64,000 bases of DNA from Welwitschia mirabilis (Eukaryota; Gnetophyta; Gnetopsida; Welwitschiales), in assembly GCA_051453625.1 (NCBI GenBank), contig JBOZIK010000001.1, forward strand, positions 14,509,654 through 14,573,653, given 5' to 3'. Under the pieces are notes generated by a model. The model was given only the letters and a program-made list of their open reading frames with translations, was not told where the DNA came from and did no database searches. Below, piece after piece: positions 44,250 through 55,979 of the stretch (the first letter of the stretch is position 1; the number at the start of each line of letters is the position of its first letter). The translations under genes were made by a program, and so were the position numbers.

Positions 44250-46195
44250 AAGTCTGAAAGCAGAAAAGTATCAGGATTAGATCTGAGGCATTAAGTATGT
44301 TGTATTGTGTGTTATGCTTACCTAATCTGCAAGTTATATCTCAAAATATTCTCAAGTAATGGCAAGCAAATACACAGGGTACAGAGTGAGTCAATCTGGG
44401 TTTATAAACTTAAAGAAGAAAATGAGTTAAAGAAGACCTAATTCCCTAGAAAAGAGAGAGGAAAGAAAAATAATGTTTTTGTATTTTTTATATTTAAAAA
44501 AATGAAATAAAATAATAATGCAAGATAATGCAATGGAGTTATGAGATGCAAGGGAATGAATATGTAATAATCTAACATTTTTACCAACTTCTTGTCACCT
44601 AAGTTGGCCCTCATACTGTATATCAAAATTAGTTTTAATCTATGAGAGTATTATATTGATTTTAGCATAACATATAAGGAAGATAAGAGAGAAAAATCAT
44701 AGAATAAACATCATCAATTTTATTAATCAATAATGCTCATAACATCCACTTATAAATAGCAACGCCGTAATAGAGGATACACAACCCAACACCAAGGTAA
44801 TTCTTCTCATAAGCGGATAGATCTCCTTGCCAAAGTTGCTTTCATGTCATAAGCACTTTAATTCCAAAAGAGACATCTGGAAATGGGAGGCCTAATGGTG
44901 TTTTTAAATTATTGGATAGTGGACTAATTAAGCTAAATAACCAACTAGAATGGTTACATTACAATTTTAGTTAAAACCAAAACTTGATTCTTTGTCATCC
45001 ATCAATGTTGTCCTCTAGTGGTAGGTGAGTGGCCACAATACAAATATAGTAATAGATGTACTGATTATTCAATGGTTACTGTCAATTATGCTTCTTAGAA
45101 TCTAGTGATAGGTGGAATCTTATAGGTAGTCATTTTCTTCCTTTGTCTAACTACTACATGGACTTCTTAGAATTTGGTAGTAGGTAAAATCTGGTTTTCT
45201 CCTCAAACATGTTTCCCTTTAATGTTTATTTTTAGTGCTTTGTCTTCTAGTAGTAGGTGGAATTTAATTACTTTGTTTGCCAGTGATTTTTTAAATGCTT
45301 CATAATTACTTAATTTTAATCCAAATTATGCTTAATTCTTCATTTGTATCCCTTGACATCAAAAGTGGTTAATTTGAATATTAAACTTAGAAAAAAAACA
45401 TGAAAATGCACTCCAAATCATATGTCAAATGTGATAAGTTGGCTGCTTATTAGAGTAGTACTTTGAGATGGATGACATTGTTGAAGAAAAGAAGGTGAAG
45501 CTTATTTCACCTCGCTTGTAAAGAGTTGTAGCAAGTGGATAAAATTATGTTTAGAAGGGTCATTAAGATTAAGGTCTTTCAACCTCTTAGAGTTACATGA
45601 AGTAGTGTTTTTAAGACAAGTTCATGTTGCTCTTAAACAAAGAGGAAGATGATAAAAAAGATGCATCTACTTTAGTAAGAGAAAAGTCTATGACATCGTA
45701 CTCAAGGATTTTTACATGCTTGCCATTCAAGTAGGACATTTTGATTTTGGCATAGATAAGGTAACTAGATACATTACTAATTTAAAATATTTTATTCAAG
45801 ATGATAGTTTTGTTATTATTCTTATAACAATGGAAAGGCCTTAGAACTAAATTAAAAGTTGCAGTTAAAAAACAACTCCCATAGGGAAAGATTCAAAGGA
45901 AAGAAATAATAAAGAAGGGATGGTCAATAAGGAGAAGAAGCAAACTAAAAATGCTAGAACAAAGGCAAATAAGACATTAAAGGGAGAGGATGTATCTATA
46001 GATGTTATAACCCACATTTTTGTAAGCTTTAATTAATAGGGTTTNNNNNNNNNNNNNNNNNNNNNNNNNNNNNNNNNNNNNNNNNNNNNNNNNNNNNNNN
46101 NNNNNNNNNNNNNNNNNNNNNNNNNNNNNNNNNNNNNNNNNNNNTTAATTAGGGTAATTAAGTTGGGGTGTTACAATAGAAGAAGAGGTAAAGGA
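44250..46195 (+). other. Gypsy leader and gag region, mostly unreadable
   Basis: The stretch should contain gag. Only a damaged zinc knuckle is visible near 46205-46250 (YYKCHKVGQNSCKHH). TGTTATAACCC at about 46003 and GGGTGTTACA at about 46166 face each other across the 100-N gap and could be ends of a small inserted element. Confidence 0.4.
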
Positions 46196-46849
46196 GGTAA
46201 TTTTTGGGAAGTCTACTATAAATGTCATAAGGTAGGACAGAATTCTTGCAAGCATCACATGGTAACATAAGTAAAGAATTCATAAAGAAGGAATCATAAA
46301 ATATTGCTAGTAAGAAATCAGAAACCATGATTGTTAGAAGAACTCTCAAGCAAGATGCAAAAACTATTAAGAAGCCATTACAACATAGATAACTATTCAA
46401 AACTAAATGTAAGTGCAAGGTATGTAAAGTTGTTACTAATAATGAAATCACTCACACCTTGGTTTCTAACAAAATAGTGGAAAATTTAAAGCCTAAAGAC
46501 CATATTACATCTTGCACAATATAGACTCTCTTGGCCATAGAAGGAATTCCATATTATAATTATTGAACAGTGTTTGCTTTACTTTAAAATTGGTAACTTT
46601 CATGATCAAATTCATTTTCATGTTATTCCTATGGATTTTGTCATCTATTATTGGCTAGATCATGGAAGTATGATATTGAGTGCATGCATAAATATGAGAC
46701 AAATACTTGCATTATAATTAATAAAAATAGAAAGATACTTAACATTTTTCCAAATCTAAAAGAGGTTCCAAGACATAAGACAAATGTATTTTCTTTAGAA
46801 GAAAGGAGGTGATAGAAGAAATAAACAAAGAATGCTATGACATGGTAGT

Positions 46850-48560
46850 GATGTTGAAGATGTCTTCAAAGTGGTAATCAGAGTTGTCCCTGATAAAGAT
46901 GAAAATGTATTAAAATCTTTTATAGATATTTTCATTGATCAATGTCCTTCTAGTTTACCACCTATCAGGAGTATAAACCGTCTAATAGGTCTAGTTCCTA
47001 GGGCGTCACTCTTAAATAAAGCACCATACAGAATGGCACCACATGAAGAAGAAAAGATAAGCAGATAGGTATAGGATGTGATAGTAAAAGGATCAATCAT
47101 CATCATGTCTATTTTGGGAGTATTAACTCCAAAGAAGGATAACAAGGAGATGTGCATGTGTGTTGATTCAAAAGCCACCAAAAAGATAATAAAAAATTAT
47201 CACTTTTTTATGCCTTACATAGATGATATTTTGGATTGTTTGATATATGCATCTGTTTTAAAAAAGATAGACTTAAAAAGTGGATATCATTATATTCATA
47301 TCTAAGAAAGAGATGAATGGAAGGCAACTTCTAAGACTCTAGATGGCTTATATGAATGGTTGATGATGTCATTCATATTGACTAAGGTTTCAAGTACATG
47401 ATAGAGGTATTGAATCCTTTCCTTGAGAAGTTTGTTATTATTTTTATAAATATTATTTTAATATTTAGCAAGTGTGATGAATAGAGAATATTTAGTTTTT
47501 CAAAAGTTAAAGGAAGAGAAATTGAGTGAATGTAAATAGGTTTAACTCTGCCAAGCTAGAGTTAGTATTCTTTGAAATAGTTGCCTCTAAATATGGAATC
47601 AAGATGGATCCAAATAAGGTGAAGGTTATTCTGGATTGGCCTATACCGAGTTCAGCAAGGAATGCTCATACTTTCCATGGACTAGCAGGTTGCTATAGAA
47701 CATTCATAAGGGATTTCAACAAGATTTGTTCACCAATATTAGTTACCATCAATAAGGATTAAGCCTTTAAGTGGATAAAGAAGGAAGATGAAGCATTTTA
47801 GCAGTTGAATAAGAACATTATTATAGAAACTAAACTAGCACTTCTAGATTTTAATAAGGCCTTTTATAGGGAACATGATGTAATCAGTAGAACAGTTGAA
47901 GAAGTGCTCACACAAGAAGGATAGCTCATTGTCTTCTTTACTCAAAAGATGGATGATGCCAAGCAAAAGTACTTATCCTATGAAAAGGAGTTGCACACTA
48001 TTTTGCAAGGATTGAAGAGGTGGAAACATTGCTTGCTATATAATGAGCTCATTTTATACATGAATAACAAGGAATTTTACTACATGAATAATTGGAACGC
48101 GATAAGTGCAAAAGTGAGTGAATTTGGTAAAGGAGCTATAAGAGTTACCTTTGTAGTCAAGCACAAAAGAACAAAGACAAATAGAGTTGCAAATGCCTTA
48201 AGTTGAATAGTGTGCAAGGCAAGATCTTATGAATTTGATGTTGGTTTATCACATATTTTATATCTATATCATTGTGATCTAAACTTCAAGTATATAAGGA
48301 TAGTAGGTCATACATTCTCAAAGAATTAATAAGGGAAAAAATTTTGTCATAAAATAATCACAAAGACATGGTTGAACATCATGAGTTAGATAAATTACCT
48401 CACTCTAGGAGAGGCATGATTCCATCATGGTAGGGGTGGATAAATTTATCAAGATCGTGAGATTGCTACATTGTTCTTTAAGAGATTGTACATCTTCATG
48501 TATTTCCAAAGACAATAGTTTTAGATAAAGATGTCAATTTTGTTTCTTATTTGTGGAGGA
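46850..48560 (+). pseudogene. Gypsy reverse transcriptase and RNase H
   Basis: Plus strand. RT shows LPPIRSINRLIGLVPRASLL and NKAPYRMAPHE, then GVLTPKKDNKEMCMCVDSKA, INK-like TKKIIKNYHFFMPYIDDILD and LKKIDLKSGYHYI. At 47570-47762 it has GIKMDPNKVKVILDWPIPSS and FHGLAGCYRTFIRDFNKICS. RNase H at 47949-48206 reads KYLSYEKELHTILQGLKRWK and HKRTKTNRVANALS. The order is diagnostic of Gypsy. The catalytic region around 47400 is frameshifted. Confidence 0.88.
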
Positions 48561-49027
48561 GNNNNNNNNNNNNNNNNNNNNNNNNNNNNNNNNNNNNNNN
48601 NNNNNNNNNNNNNNNNNNNNNNNNNNNNNNNNNNNNNNNNNNNNNNNNNNNNNNNNNNNNNNNNNNNNNNNNNNNNNNNNNNNNNNNNNNNNNNNNNNNN
48701 NNNNNNNNNNNNNNNNNNNNNNNNNNNNNNNNNNNNNNNNNNNNNNNNNNNNNNNNNNNNNNNNNNNNNNNNNNNNNNNNNNNNNNNNNNNNNNNNNNNN
48801 NNNNNNNNNNNNNNNNNNNNNNNNNNNNNNNNNNNNNNNNNNNNNNNNNNNNNNNNNNNNNNNNNNNNNNNNNNNNNNNNNNNNNNNNNNNNNNNNNNNN
48901 NNNNNNNNNNNNNNNNNNNNNNNNNNNNNNNNNNNNNNNNNNNNNNNNNNNNNNNNNNNNNNNNNNNNNNNNNNNNNNNNNNNNNNNNNNNNNNNNNNNN
49001 NNNNNNNNNNNNNNNNNNNNNNNNNNN

Positions 49028-49950
49028 NAGAGATTGTACATCTTCATGTATTACCGAAGACAATAGTTTTAGATAAAGATGTCAATTTTGTTTCTTGTTT
49101 GTGGAGGAGTTTATGAAACATGATGGATAATAGTTTGTAGAATTCTTTAGTATATCATCCACAGATAAATGAATAGATGTAAGTGGTGAATCATTGCATT
49201 AGAAGCTTGTTAAGATGACTTTTTAAATGTAAACTAAATGAATGAGGAAATTACTTACTACTTATAGAATTTTTTTATAATAATTCAATGAATAGAGGTA
49301 TAGGAAAATCATCAATTGAGGTGATATATAGGTATCACATAAGGACACTAGATATGTTGCATAAGATGCTAAAAGCTTCAAAGAGAATTTTAAAGCTCCA
49401 TTAGAATGTGCAACAAGCTTTAAAAGAATCAAACTTAAAGGATTGAGATGTAGAAGATAAGTATAAAAGACACATAGAAGTTAAGGAGGGTAACATAGTG
49501 ATGGCATACTTATGGAAAGAAAGGTTTTTCACAAAAACATATAATAAGCTCAAGTTCTAGAATATTGGTTAATGTGGAATTATGAAGAAAATTTCACCAG
49601 ATGCTTACTAGTTGGATCTTGAAGAGAATGTAGGTATTTCATCCATATTCAATGTTCTTGGCTTAGTAAAGTATAATAGAGAACCTGCAAAGGATGAAGC
49701 CTGAATTGCAGAGTCATAGAAGCTGAACAAAGAGAAGTAAAATGTGAACAAGAGGATGATAATTCGTGAAAAATGAAAGTAGTAAACATAGAGGAAACTA
49801 TATAAGGACTACTTAGTCAGTTATCAAGAGATTACCCAAAGGATGCAATTGAGATTTTAGAGGAGAAGGACCTAAGAATGAATTGTAGAAGTCCAACGAA
49901 GGAGGAGTACATTGCTTATGAAAGCTCACTTTAAAGTAGGCAAGGATGAT
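49028..49950 (+). pseudogene. Gypsy integrase C-terminal region
   Basis: Plus strand. It starts with REIVHLHVLPKTIVLDKDVN (the second catalytic Asp region), followed by NSLVYHPQINE, VVNHCIRSLLR, IEFFYNNSMNRGIGKSSIEV and a decayed C-terminal domain. The 82 bases before the gap at 48480-48561 are an almost identical copy of 49028-49110, so the gap may be an unmerged overlap or a real duplication. Confidence 0.78.
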
Positions 49951-49963
49951 GTAGGAGCATCCT

Positions 49964-50507
49964 TGAAAAATAAAAATAAATAATATGTTTGACTTAGTAA
50001 TATATTTGCTAAGTTTTTATTTTTCTTGTTTGGACAATAAAATTCGTCATGTGTCATTGTCAACTAAGGAGGAGTAGCCATTTAATTTAGCATGTTTAAA
50101 GGGAATCTATGTGTAACAAATATGCTATGTTTAGAGGAATTTATACATGAGAAATATGTTACGTTTAGAATCTATTTATGGTAAAACATGTAAAAGGCTA
50201 ATATTGAAGGATTGCTTGATGCTTAAGATTCCTCTTAAAGCCTTACAAACAAAGTAGAAGAGTAGGCATAACAGGCATTAAAGTAATCAAAGTAGTAGAA
50301 GCAAGGGTGAGGATTTTGAAGTCCTCTATTAAGGATAGCTTGTAGAAGCTCTGCTGAATGTGATTTCAGTTTGGAAGCTTTTACTTTTTGTATCATTAAT
50401 ATAAAGTGATTCCCTCATTGCCTCTACTACTTGTACCTTGTATTTCTTCTTTTTTCTATTTCTTACTAACTACATACTTCCAATTTTTTTTAAAGGTTTT
50501 TCTTGCA
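49964..50507 (+). repeat. 3' LTR of the Gypsy element
   Basis: It pairs with 43412-43879 and is preceded by a short purine-rich stretch (GGATGATGTAGGAGCA). It contains AGTTTGGAAGC and ATTAATATAAAGTG, a possible polyadenylation region. Confidence 0.8.
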
Positions 50508-52816
50508 TTAGCTTCCTATCAATAAAAATAATCAAATGCATGAAAAACATATAAAAATCTTAAATTACAAAAAGGTATTACAACAGAATTTAACAGAAAT
50601 AAAGACATAGATGATATAGATGAGAGTGTGAGGAAAGTATCTTGTTCAAAGATGAACATGAATTCTACTTACAAAGGATGACTTGGTATTAAGAAAGGTA
50701 ATTTAGACCAACACCCTTTCTTTTTTGTTAGTATATATTTATTTTTTAATTATTTTCTAGTATTCTTTTAGCTTTCACAAGTTTTTCATGTACAAAACTT
50801 CACTTAGTTTTCATTTCAAATAAGTATATTTTTAAATAGAAACACTTAAATAAACCTTATATTAAATATGTTTAAGATTCATTGATTTGTAAGGGTCATC
50901 ACTAACTTATCCCTAATTAACTAACATTAAATGAATATTAAGGTTGATTTAAGTTCTTAAAACCTCAAATTGTAAGTAGTGGAGAAATGAGTGTTTATAC
51001 TTATTACTATAAAGGATTAAGGTGGAGTTAATACAACTCATGTTAGTGAGTACTTTAATTAACACTATTTAAATATGAAGAAATACTTAGAGTCTATTTT
51101 ATGAAGAAAATTTATCTTATAAAAGATATGTCAAAAATGGATCCAATTTGTAAATAGATCGTAACAAATTGGTGAAAATGATAAAGGTGAGATTCTTTAC
51201 NNNNNNNNNNNNNNNNNNNNNNNNNNNNNNNNNNNNNNNNNNNNNNNNNNNNNNNNNNNNNNNNNNNNNNNNNNNNNNNNNNNNNNNNNNNNNNNNNNNN
51301 ACTCATGTTAGTGAGTACTTTAATTAATACTATTTAAACATGAAGAAATACTCAGAGTCTATTTTAGGAAGAAAATTTATCTTATAAGAGATATGTCAAA
51401 AATGGACCCAATCTATAAATAGGTAGTAACAAATTGGTGAAAATCATAATCATAAAGGTGAGATTCTTTACCTTTAAAGTTGGTTTTACTTTATTTAACT
51501 TTTCTTTGCATTATAAAGCATGGACTATGACTCTTTGAGTTCAAGGTTTAATTCTTAAATTCTTAGAAGGATGTGATGAATCGAAATATGGTGATCTGAT
51601 GAAAATGAACAAACAATATTTTCTTTTAGCTTATTTGTGTGGTTGGCTATACCTTAAAAACAATTTAAAGGAATTGAAATTTTCTTGAAGGTGATTCAAT
51701 CAATAAGACATAAAAACATCCAAGTTTTTCATTTAGTACTTGAAAGGAACAATTAGGGGGGAGTGTTACTAAGAAAAGAATGAGAAGACTTAGCAACAAA
51801 AAAGAAGCATCTTTCTTGCTTCTACAGTGAGGGGGGAAGCGTTAGTAACAAAAGGACTAGAAGACTTAGCAACGAAAAAAGAAGCATAAAAGAAAATCCA
51901 GTAAGTGATTTTCATTCAATGAGTGAAAATGGCATTTCTTTCATAATTTTGAAAGTATATCAATCAAAATAAAGTGGAGGATGCTCTTAAACCTTAAATG
52001 GAAGGGAAGAAAACAAAAATTATTTTGGTTGAAATGTTCTCGTTCTCATCTTGAATACTTTGTCTATTAACAAAATTGCATACAAAATGTACTTCGAGCC
52101 TAAGATCTTTAAAGTTTGTTTAACACAATTCTGTTGATTGGTTAGACACTATGTGGCTTTAATACTGCTAAAAAGATCTACTAGTGCTTTAAAGTTTCAA
52201 GTAGTAAATGAGTCAAAGTGGTTATTAATTTTTTGAAATGACTTAAATTAATAGATCATGAAATCACATGAACAATTCTAGAATCATTTTCTACATACTT
52301 TGATTAATAATTATTTAATTTTAGAGAAGTAACAAGTCTTGACCATCTCTTATTGAGCTAATAAGAATCTTGAGAAATCATAAGTTGAAATTATGAAAAG
52401 AGATTAAAAAAAAAAAAAGAAGCATGCATATATTACTTTAAAATTTACCTCATGTATCTTAAAATTGTGTTTGGTAACCCTTCAACACTTAACTCTAGCA
52501 TTTTGTTAAAAATAAGACTTTAACTTGCACATTCCTAAAAGTTATACAACGGAAACTTGTAAAAAGGCTAAACTTTATGGTTAAGTCTAAAATTTATCAA
52601 GGTTATAACACACAAACCTACATAACCTACAACTTGTCAAAACAGCTAAAACATTTTACCATAAGAACTACATCCCCACATTCCTCTCAAAACCAATGTG
52701 GCTGTTCCAGTTATGTTTTTATAGAGGTGACAAAATATCAGTTCTAAGAAACATGGCGTTTAAACTTCAAAAAAGATAAAGAGAGAAATGATAATAATTT
52801 ATTAAGTTTAAATTTT
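50508..52816. other. AT-rich intergenic sequence with a duplication across a gap
   Basis: No gene is readable. About 165 bases at 51037-51200 (starting ACTCATGTTAGTGAGTAC) recur at 51301-51480, separated by exactly 100 N. The two copies differ at only a few percent of sites. A pair of short similar blocks (GAAGACTTAGCAACAAAAAAGAAGC) lies near 51790 and 51870. Confidence 0.6.
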
Positions 52817-53481
52817 CAGAAAAAGGTTTTTACTTTCAAGTTAATGATCAGGCTCTGCGCTAGGGTTGAAAGAAATGATTTACTTGCAGGAGTTGTTGAG
52901 AAAATGCTTGAAGAGAATCTGGAGCCATTCTATGAGTACATTTTATTCCCTGGTTGCAGCGTATGTGGGTCTTGCGGACTTGCAGCGAGCTGAGAAGCTT
53001 GTTAAAGCTATGAAAGACAGTAGAAAAGACATATGTTCAATCTTAAAAGGCACTGATGTTGCATTTTCCGAGCAAAGGGATTATGAGAAGAATGGTTCTG
53101 GTTCTTCAAAACCAGTGTTGTTGCCTAGAATGTAGAGGCCTGATACCCGGATCTATACTACTGTGATGAAGGGATATATGCCCTATGCAGAGTGGGAGAC
53201 TGCAAAAGTTATTCAGACGATCAACCAGATGCAGAACAGTGAGGATTCTGACGGTCGGCCAGGCCATGTCACTTATACTCACTGCAGTTTCAGCCTTTGT
53301 CAAGAGGGGCTTAAAGGATGAAGCCGATTTTCTTCTCAAAGAAATGGTTTCTCAGGCAATTCCAGCAAACCATTTCACCTATGAGATTCTTTTAAACGGC
53401 TACTGCAACATTCTGGATATGCAAAAAGCAGAGGCCTTGTCTCAGAAGACGGGAGGAGTTGTCCTGCTGTTGTTTCTTACG
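52817..53481 (+). pseudogene. HCF152: Broken copy of HCF152-type chloroplast PPR gene
   Basis: Plus-strand remnant of a P-class pentatricopeptide-repeat protein. In three successive frames it reads LMIRLCARVERNDLLAGVVE (52841-52935), then TFYSLVAAYVGLADLQRAEK and LVKAMKDSRKDI (from 52938), then RPDTRIYTTVMKGYM after an in-frame TAG at 53133, and TAVSAFVKRGLKDEADFLLK with IPANHFTYEILLNGYCNI after a frameshift near 53279. A last shift gives PAVVSY before the donor TACG/GTAAAT at 53481. The order and phrasing match the HCF152 lineage, which binds and stabilises psbH-petB RNA in chloroplasts. Only the middle repeats are present. At least three frameshifts and one stop make it a pseudogene. The possible donor suggests a genomic rather than processed copy. 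Confidence 0.75.
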
Positions 53482-53861
53482 GTAAATTACAATTCAAGCT
53501 ATTAATACTAGAGGAGTTGATGCTATTTTTTAAACAACTTGTTAGGGTTTCTAGTCCTTTTAAGCAATAGCTAAGTCCCTACCAATATAATCTGTTAGCA
53601 TATGATTATCCTGTATAACATCATTGTATTACTTTTTATCCTAATTAATCTTATGGTTTTATGATTTCTTATTTCACAGTATCACTAAATTCTTAGAGAA
53701 ATTTCTTGTCACTATGTATTGCTAAATTTCTTACTTCAGAGTTTACTGGTTGAAAATGCAGCGTTCACAATTGCTTCTTTAGGCATGCTTGGCAACATTG
53801 CTCTCCATAGTCCCCTGAAGTAGTGGCATTTCCCTGAGATGATTGAGAATGCAATTTTTTC
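53482..53861. other. Sequence between two pseudogenes
   Basis: AT-rich, perhaps the start of an intron of the PPR copy. No further repeat motif is seen. Confidence 0.4.
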
Positions 53862-54469
53862 ACGTTTTCTGATGGACTGCAGGACGGGATTCTCGAGACG
53901 CAGCAAATCTGGAAATGTTAATTTCTGCCTGCGGATGCATATTATCCCCCATGTTAACCTTTGAATGCAAATTACCCGTAGTAGTTAAACCAGAATGTCC
54001 ACTTTCATTATCCTTAATTTCAGAATCATATTGATCGATTTGGAAGTCACTGCGTTCTATTTTACGCTGAAGCGAGCTATCAAATCTACAGTGATCTAAT
54101 GCCATGCGTTAAAGTTCATCTGTTGACATAGTATTCAAACGCTTGTTTTAGACCTTGTTTTCTGTTTGAGAATATGAAGATCCATTTTCATGCTGTGTTT
54201 CAGAGAATGAAAATTCCTCTTTTTTTTTTGGTATCCTTTTCTTTTTGCATTCAACATTGTATTATAAGCTGTCCTGAATGATCTTTCAAAAGCTTTAGAA
54301 AGCCGATAACTTTCAGCGCGTGAGACTTGAAGACGAAACCAGAAATGAAGGGATTTCACATTCTGCATCAAAAGTCAAAAAAATAGATAAACCGAAAAAT
54401 CAACTCTCTTAGAAGAAATATCTGTACCTCCAATGATTCTTCAATCGCAGCTCCCAGAAGCTGAAGCAT
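53862..54469 (-). pseudogene. Decayed multi-exon gene of unknown identity
   Basis: Minus strand. A small exon ending at 54428 reads LLGAAIEESLE before the donor GAG/GTACAG; an acceptor at 54363 (GATGCAG) opens NVKSLHFWFRLQVSRAESYR and LSKAFERSFRTAYNTMLNAK in the same phase. After a run of A causes a frameshift near 54230 the other frame gives EEFSFSETQHENGSSYS, a stop, TMSTDEL, a stop, then RMALDHCRFDSSLQRKIERS and a polar, Asn/His/Ser-rich tail to 53862. The helical, charged text and fitting splice sites show a real former gene. I do not recognise the family. Confidence 0.55.
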
Positions 54470-55202
54470 AAAATACAACTCAGATTAAATCACATCATCA
54501 AATCATGAAATGAAAGAGTAAAACCTGATGATCGGTAATCTGTAAAAATGAGAAAGCCAACATGCTATTTGAATTGCTCTGGTAAGAGATCAAAAATTGG
54601 AAAATTGCAGGCATGTTTTGCTTAATAAAAATTGATCAATAACTTTGTCATGAAAAAGTCCAGCGAAATAAAAAACTGGAAAGTATTGTGGGTATGGCAT
54701 TCAGACTATGGCGTCATGCTGTAAATGTTAAGTACCATGGAGGTTGTTAACTATTAAACCTTGTCACATTAATAACTCAAATAACATCACATGTTCAGTT
54801 AAAAACTTATGTGAGAAGCAACTAAATATTACCGAGTTTTAACTATTTTTATTTTAAAAACTAAAATGAAATTAAATTTATAATGAGATATTTCATTAAT
54901 TAAGGTCACATTGTTTGAAAGGCAGCTGGGAAATTCATATTGAAATTCGTTTTTTTTGGTAATAAACAACCTCATCAGCATTTTAAGGCCACAAGCATGG
55001 AGTGTTGGGAGTTTTGTAGAGCTTGAATGATCTTGTAATGAGATCATCTCATTCACATTTTTCTATTGTTTGTCTTACCTTCTATTTAATGAAGTATTTG
55101 GTATTCAAATTACTACTCTCATTAGAGTGTTATACTATTGTGAGATTGATCTTTTTTTTATCATAAAATAACTAAATGCCATAGACAGAATAATCTTTAT
55201 AA
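54470..55202. other. AT-rich intergenic sequence
   Basis: No feature I can support; upstream exons of the decayed minus-strand gene may hide here. Confidence 0.4.
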
Positions 55203-55318
55203 AGTTATGTAGTGGGGGCGGGTGGCCTACAGAAAAGGGGTACCCCTGATGCGTATGCAGGGGGGGTAAGGGTTCGTATGCGATGCGGTGAACGAATGGG
55301 CGAAGCGGCCTTTCCCTC
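55203..55318. other. GC-rich block in AT-rich surroundings
   Basis: About 115 bases with long G runs (GTGGGGGCGGG, GCAGGGGGGG), the palindrome GGGGTACCCC at about 55239 and repeated CGTATGC/GCGTATGC words. It directly abuts the SINE at 55325. It is unlike anything else in the window. Confidence 0.7.
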
Positions 55319-55324
55319 AATCAC

Positions 55325-55517
55325 AATTTTTTAAAGGAACTTCATTCACTAAGTGAAAACCCATGGGTAATCCTTATCAACCCGAGAGCTGACCAACAAC
55401 TATAACAAATGTCTAAGGCTCTCTTGTGGTTTATACCCATGACGTTGAGGCCTATACTTCAGTGTGCCTTGACTACATGAACATGAACCACAAGCCAACC
55501 TGTACAATTCAAACCCA
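55325..55517 (-). mobile_element. SINE, family I copy 3
   Basis: It shares AGTGAAAACCCATGG, TTTATACCCATGACGTTGAG, CAGTGTGCCTTGA, ACATGAACAT and CCACAAGC(C/T)AAC with the copies at about 6300 and 19090. On the minus strand GGGTTTGAATTG is a weakened B box. A short T-run (55328-55334) may be the tail. No target duplication was found. Confidence 0.6.
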
Positions 55518-55979
55518 AGATCAAATCATGAAATTAACAGTTAAAAGTTAATAACTAAGAAAATTAAGTCATTTGATTTAAGAAATTTAGAGAAAAATTA
55601 TTATAAGAAGAATTATTAATTAATAAATCAAAGAAACAATTAACTTCATTATTGTTGTTACCAACAGAATCTAGTAGTACAAAAATCTTAGTTAAAGTGA
55701 TAATTATAATTATTTTCCATTCATGTTGAAAAGTCATGATCTTTAATATAAAATTATAAATTGTATATTTAAGCATACACATATTATTAATGATAATAAA
55801 AGATATACAACGGAGTTTTTCATGGGTTTTCAATGGAGTTTTTTAACACAATTGGGAAATAGTGAAATAGGAATTAATGCACTTAGCCATCTATTAATGA
55901 CAAGTAGATTTTCAACTAGACACAAGGAAGGCCTATGGTAGAATTAATTCAAAAATTATGACTTTGGTATTGGAAAGGA
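55518..55979. other. AT-rich intergenic sequence
   Basis: No coding or repeat signal that I can name. Confidence 0.4.

Larger units (their letters stand above)
43412..50507 (+). mobile_element. Gypsy LTR retrotransposon, decayed
   Basis: LTRs lie at 43412-43879 and 49964-50507. They share TTGAAAAATAAAAATA at the start, TTTAGCATGTTTA in the middle and GGTTTTTCTTGCA at the end, and are much diverged. Pol is on the plus strand from about 46870 to 49950 with RT, RNase H and integrase in the usual Gypsy order. Expected target duplications (ATCAT on the left, TTAGC on the right) do not match, which may be decay or rearrangement. Gaps lie at 46045-46144 and 48562-49028. Confidence 0.8.

Noticed and set aside
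46003-46177. Facing TGTTATAACCC and GGGTGTTACA words as a terminal-inverted-repeat element in Gypsy gag
   Set aside because: The match is imperfect, no target duplication is clear, and 100 N hide the centre.
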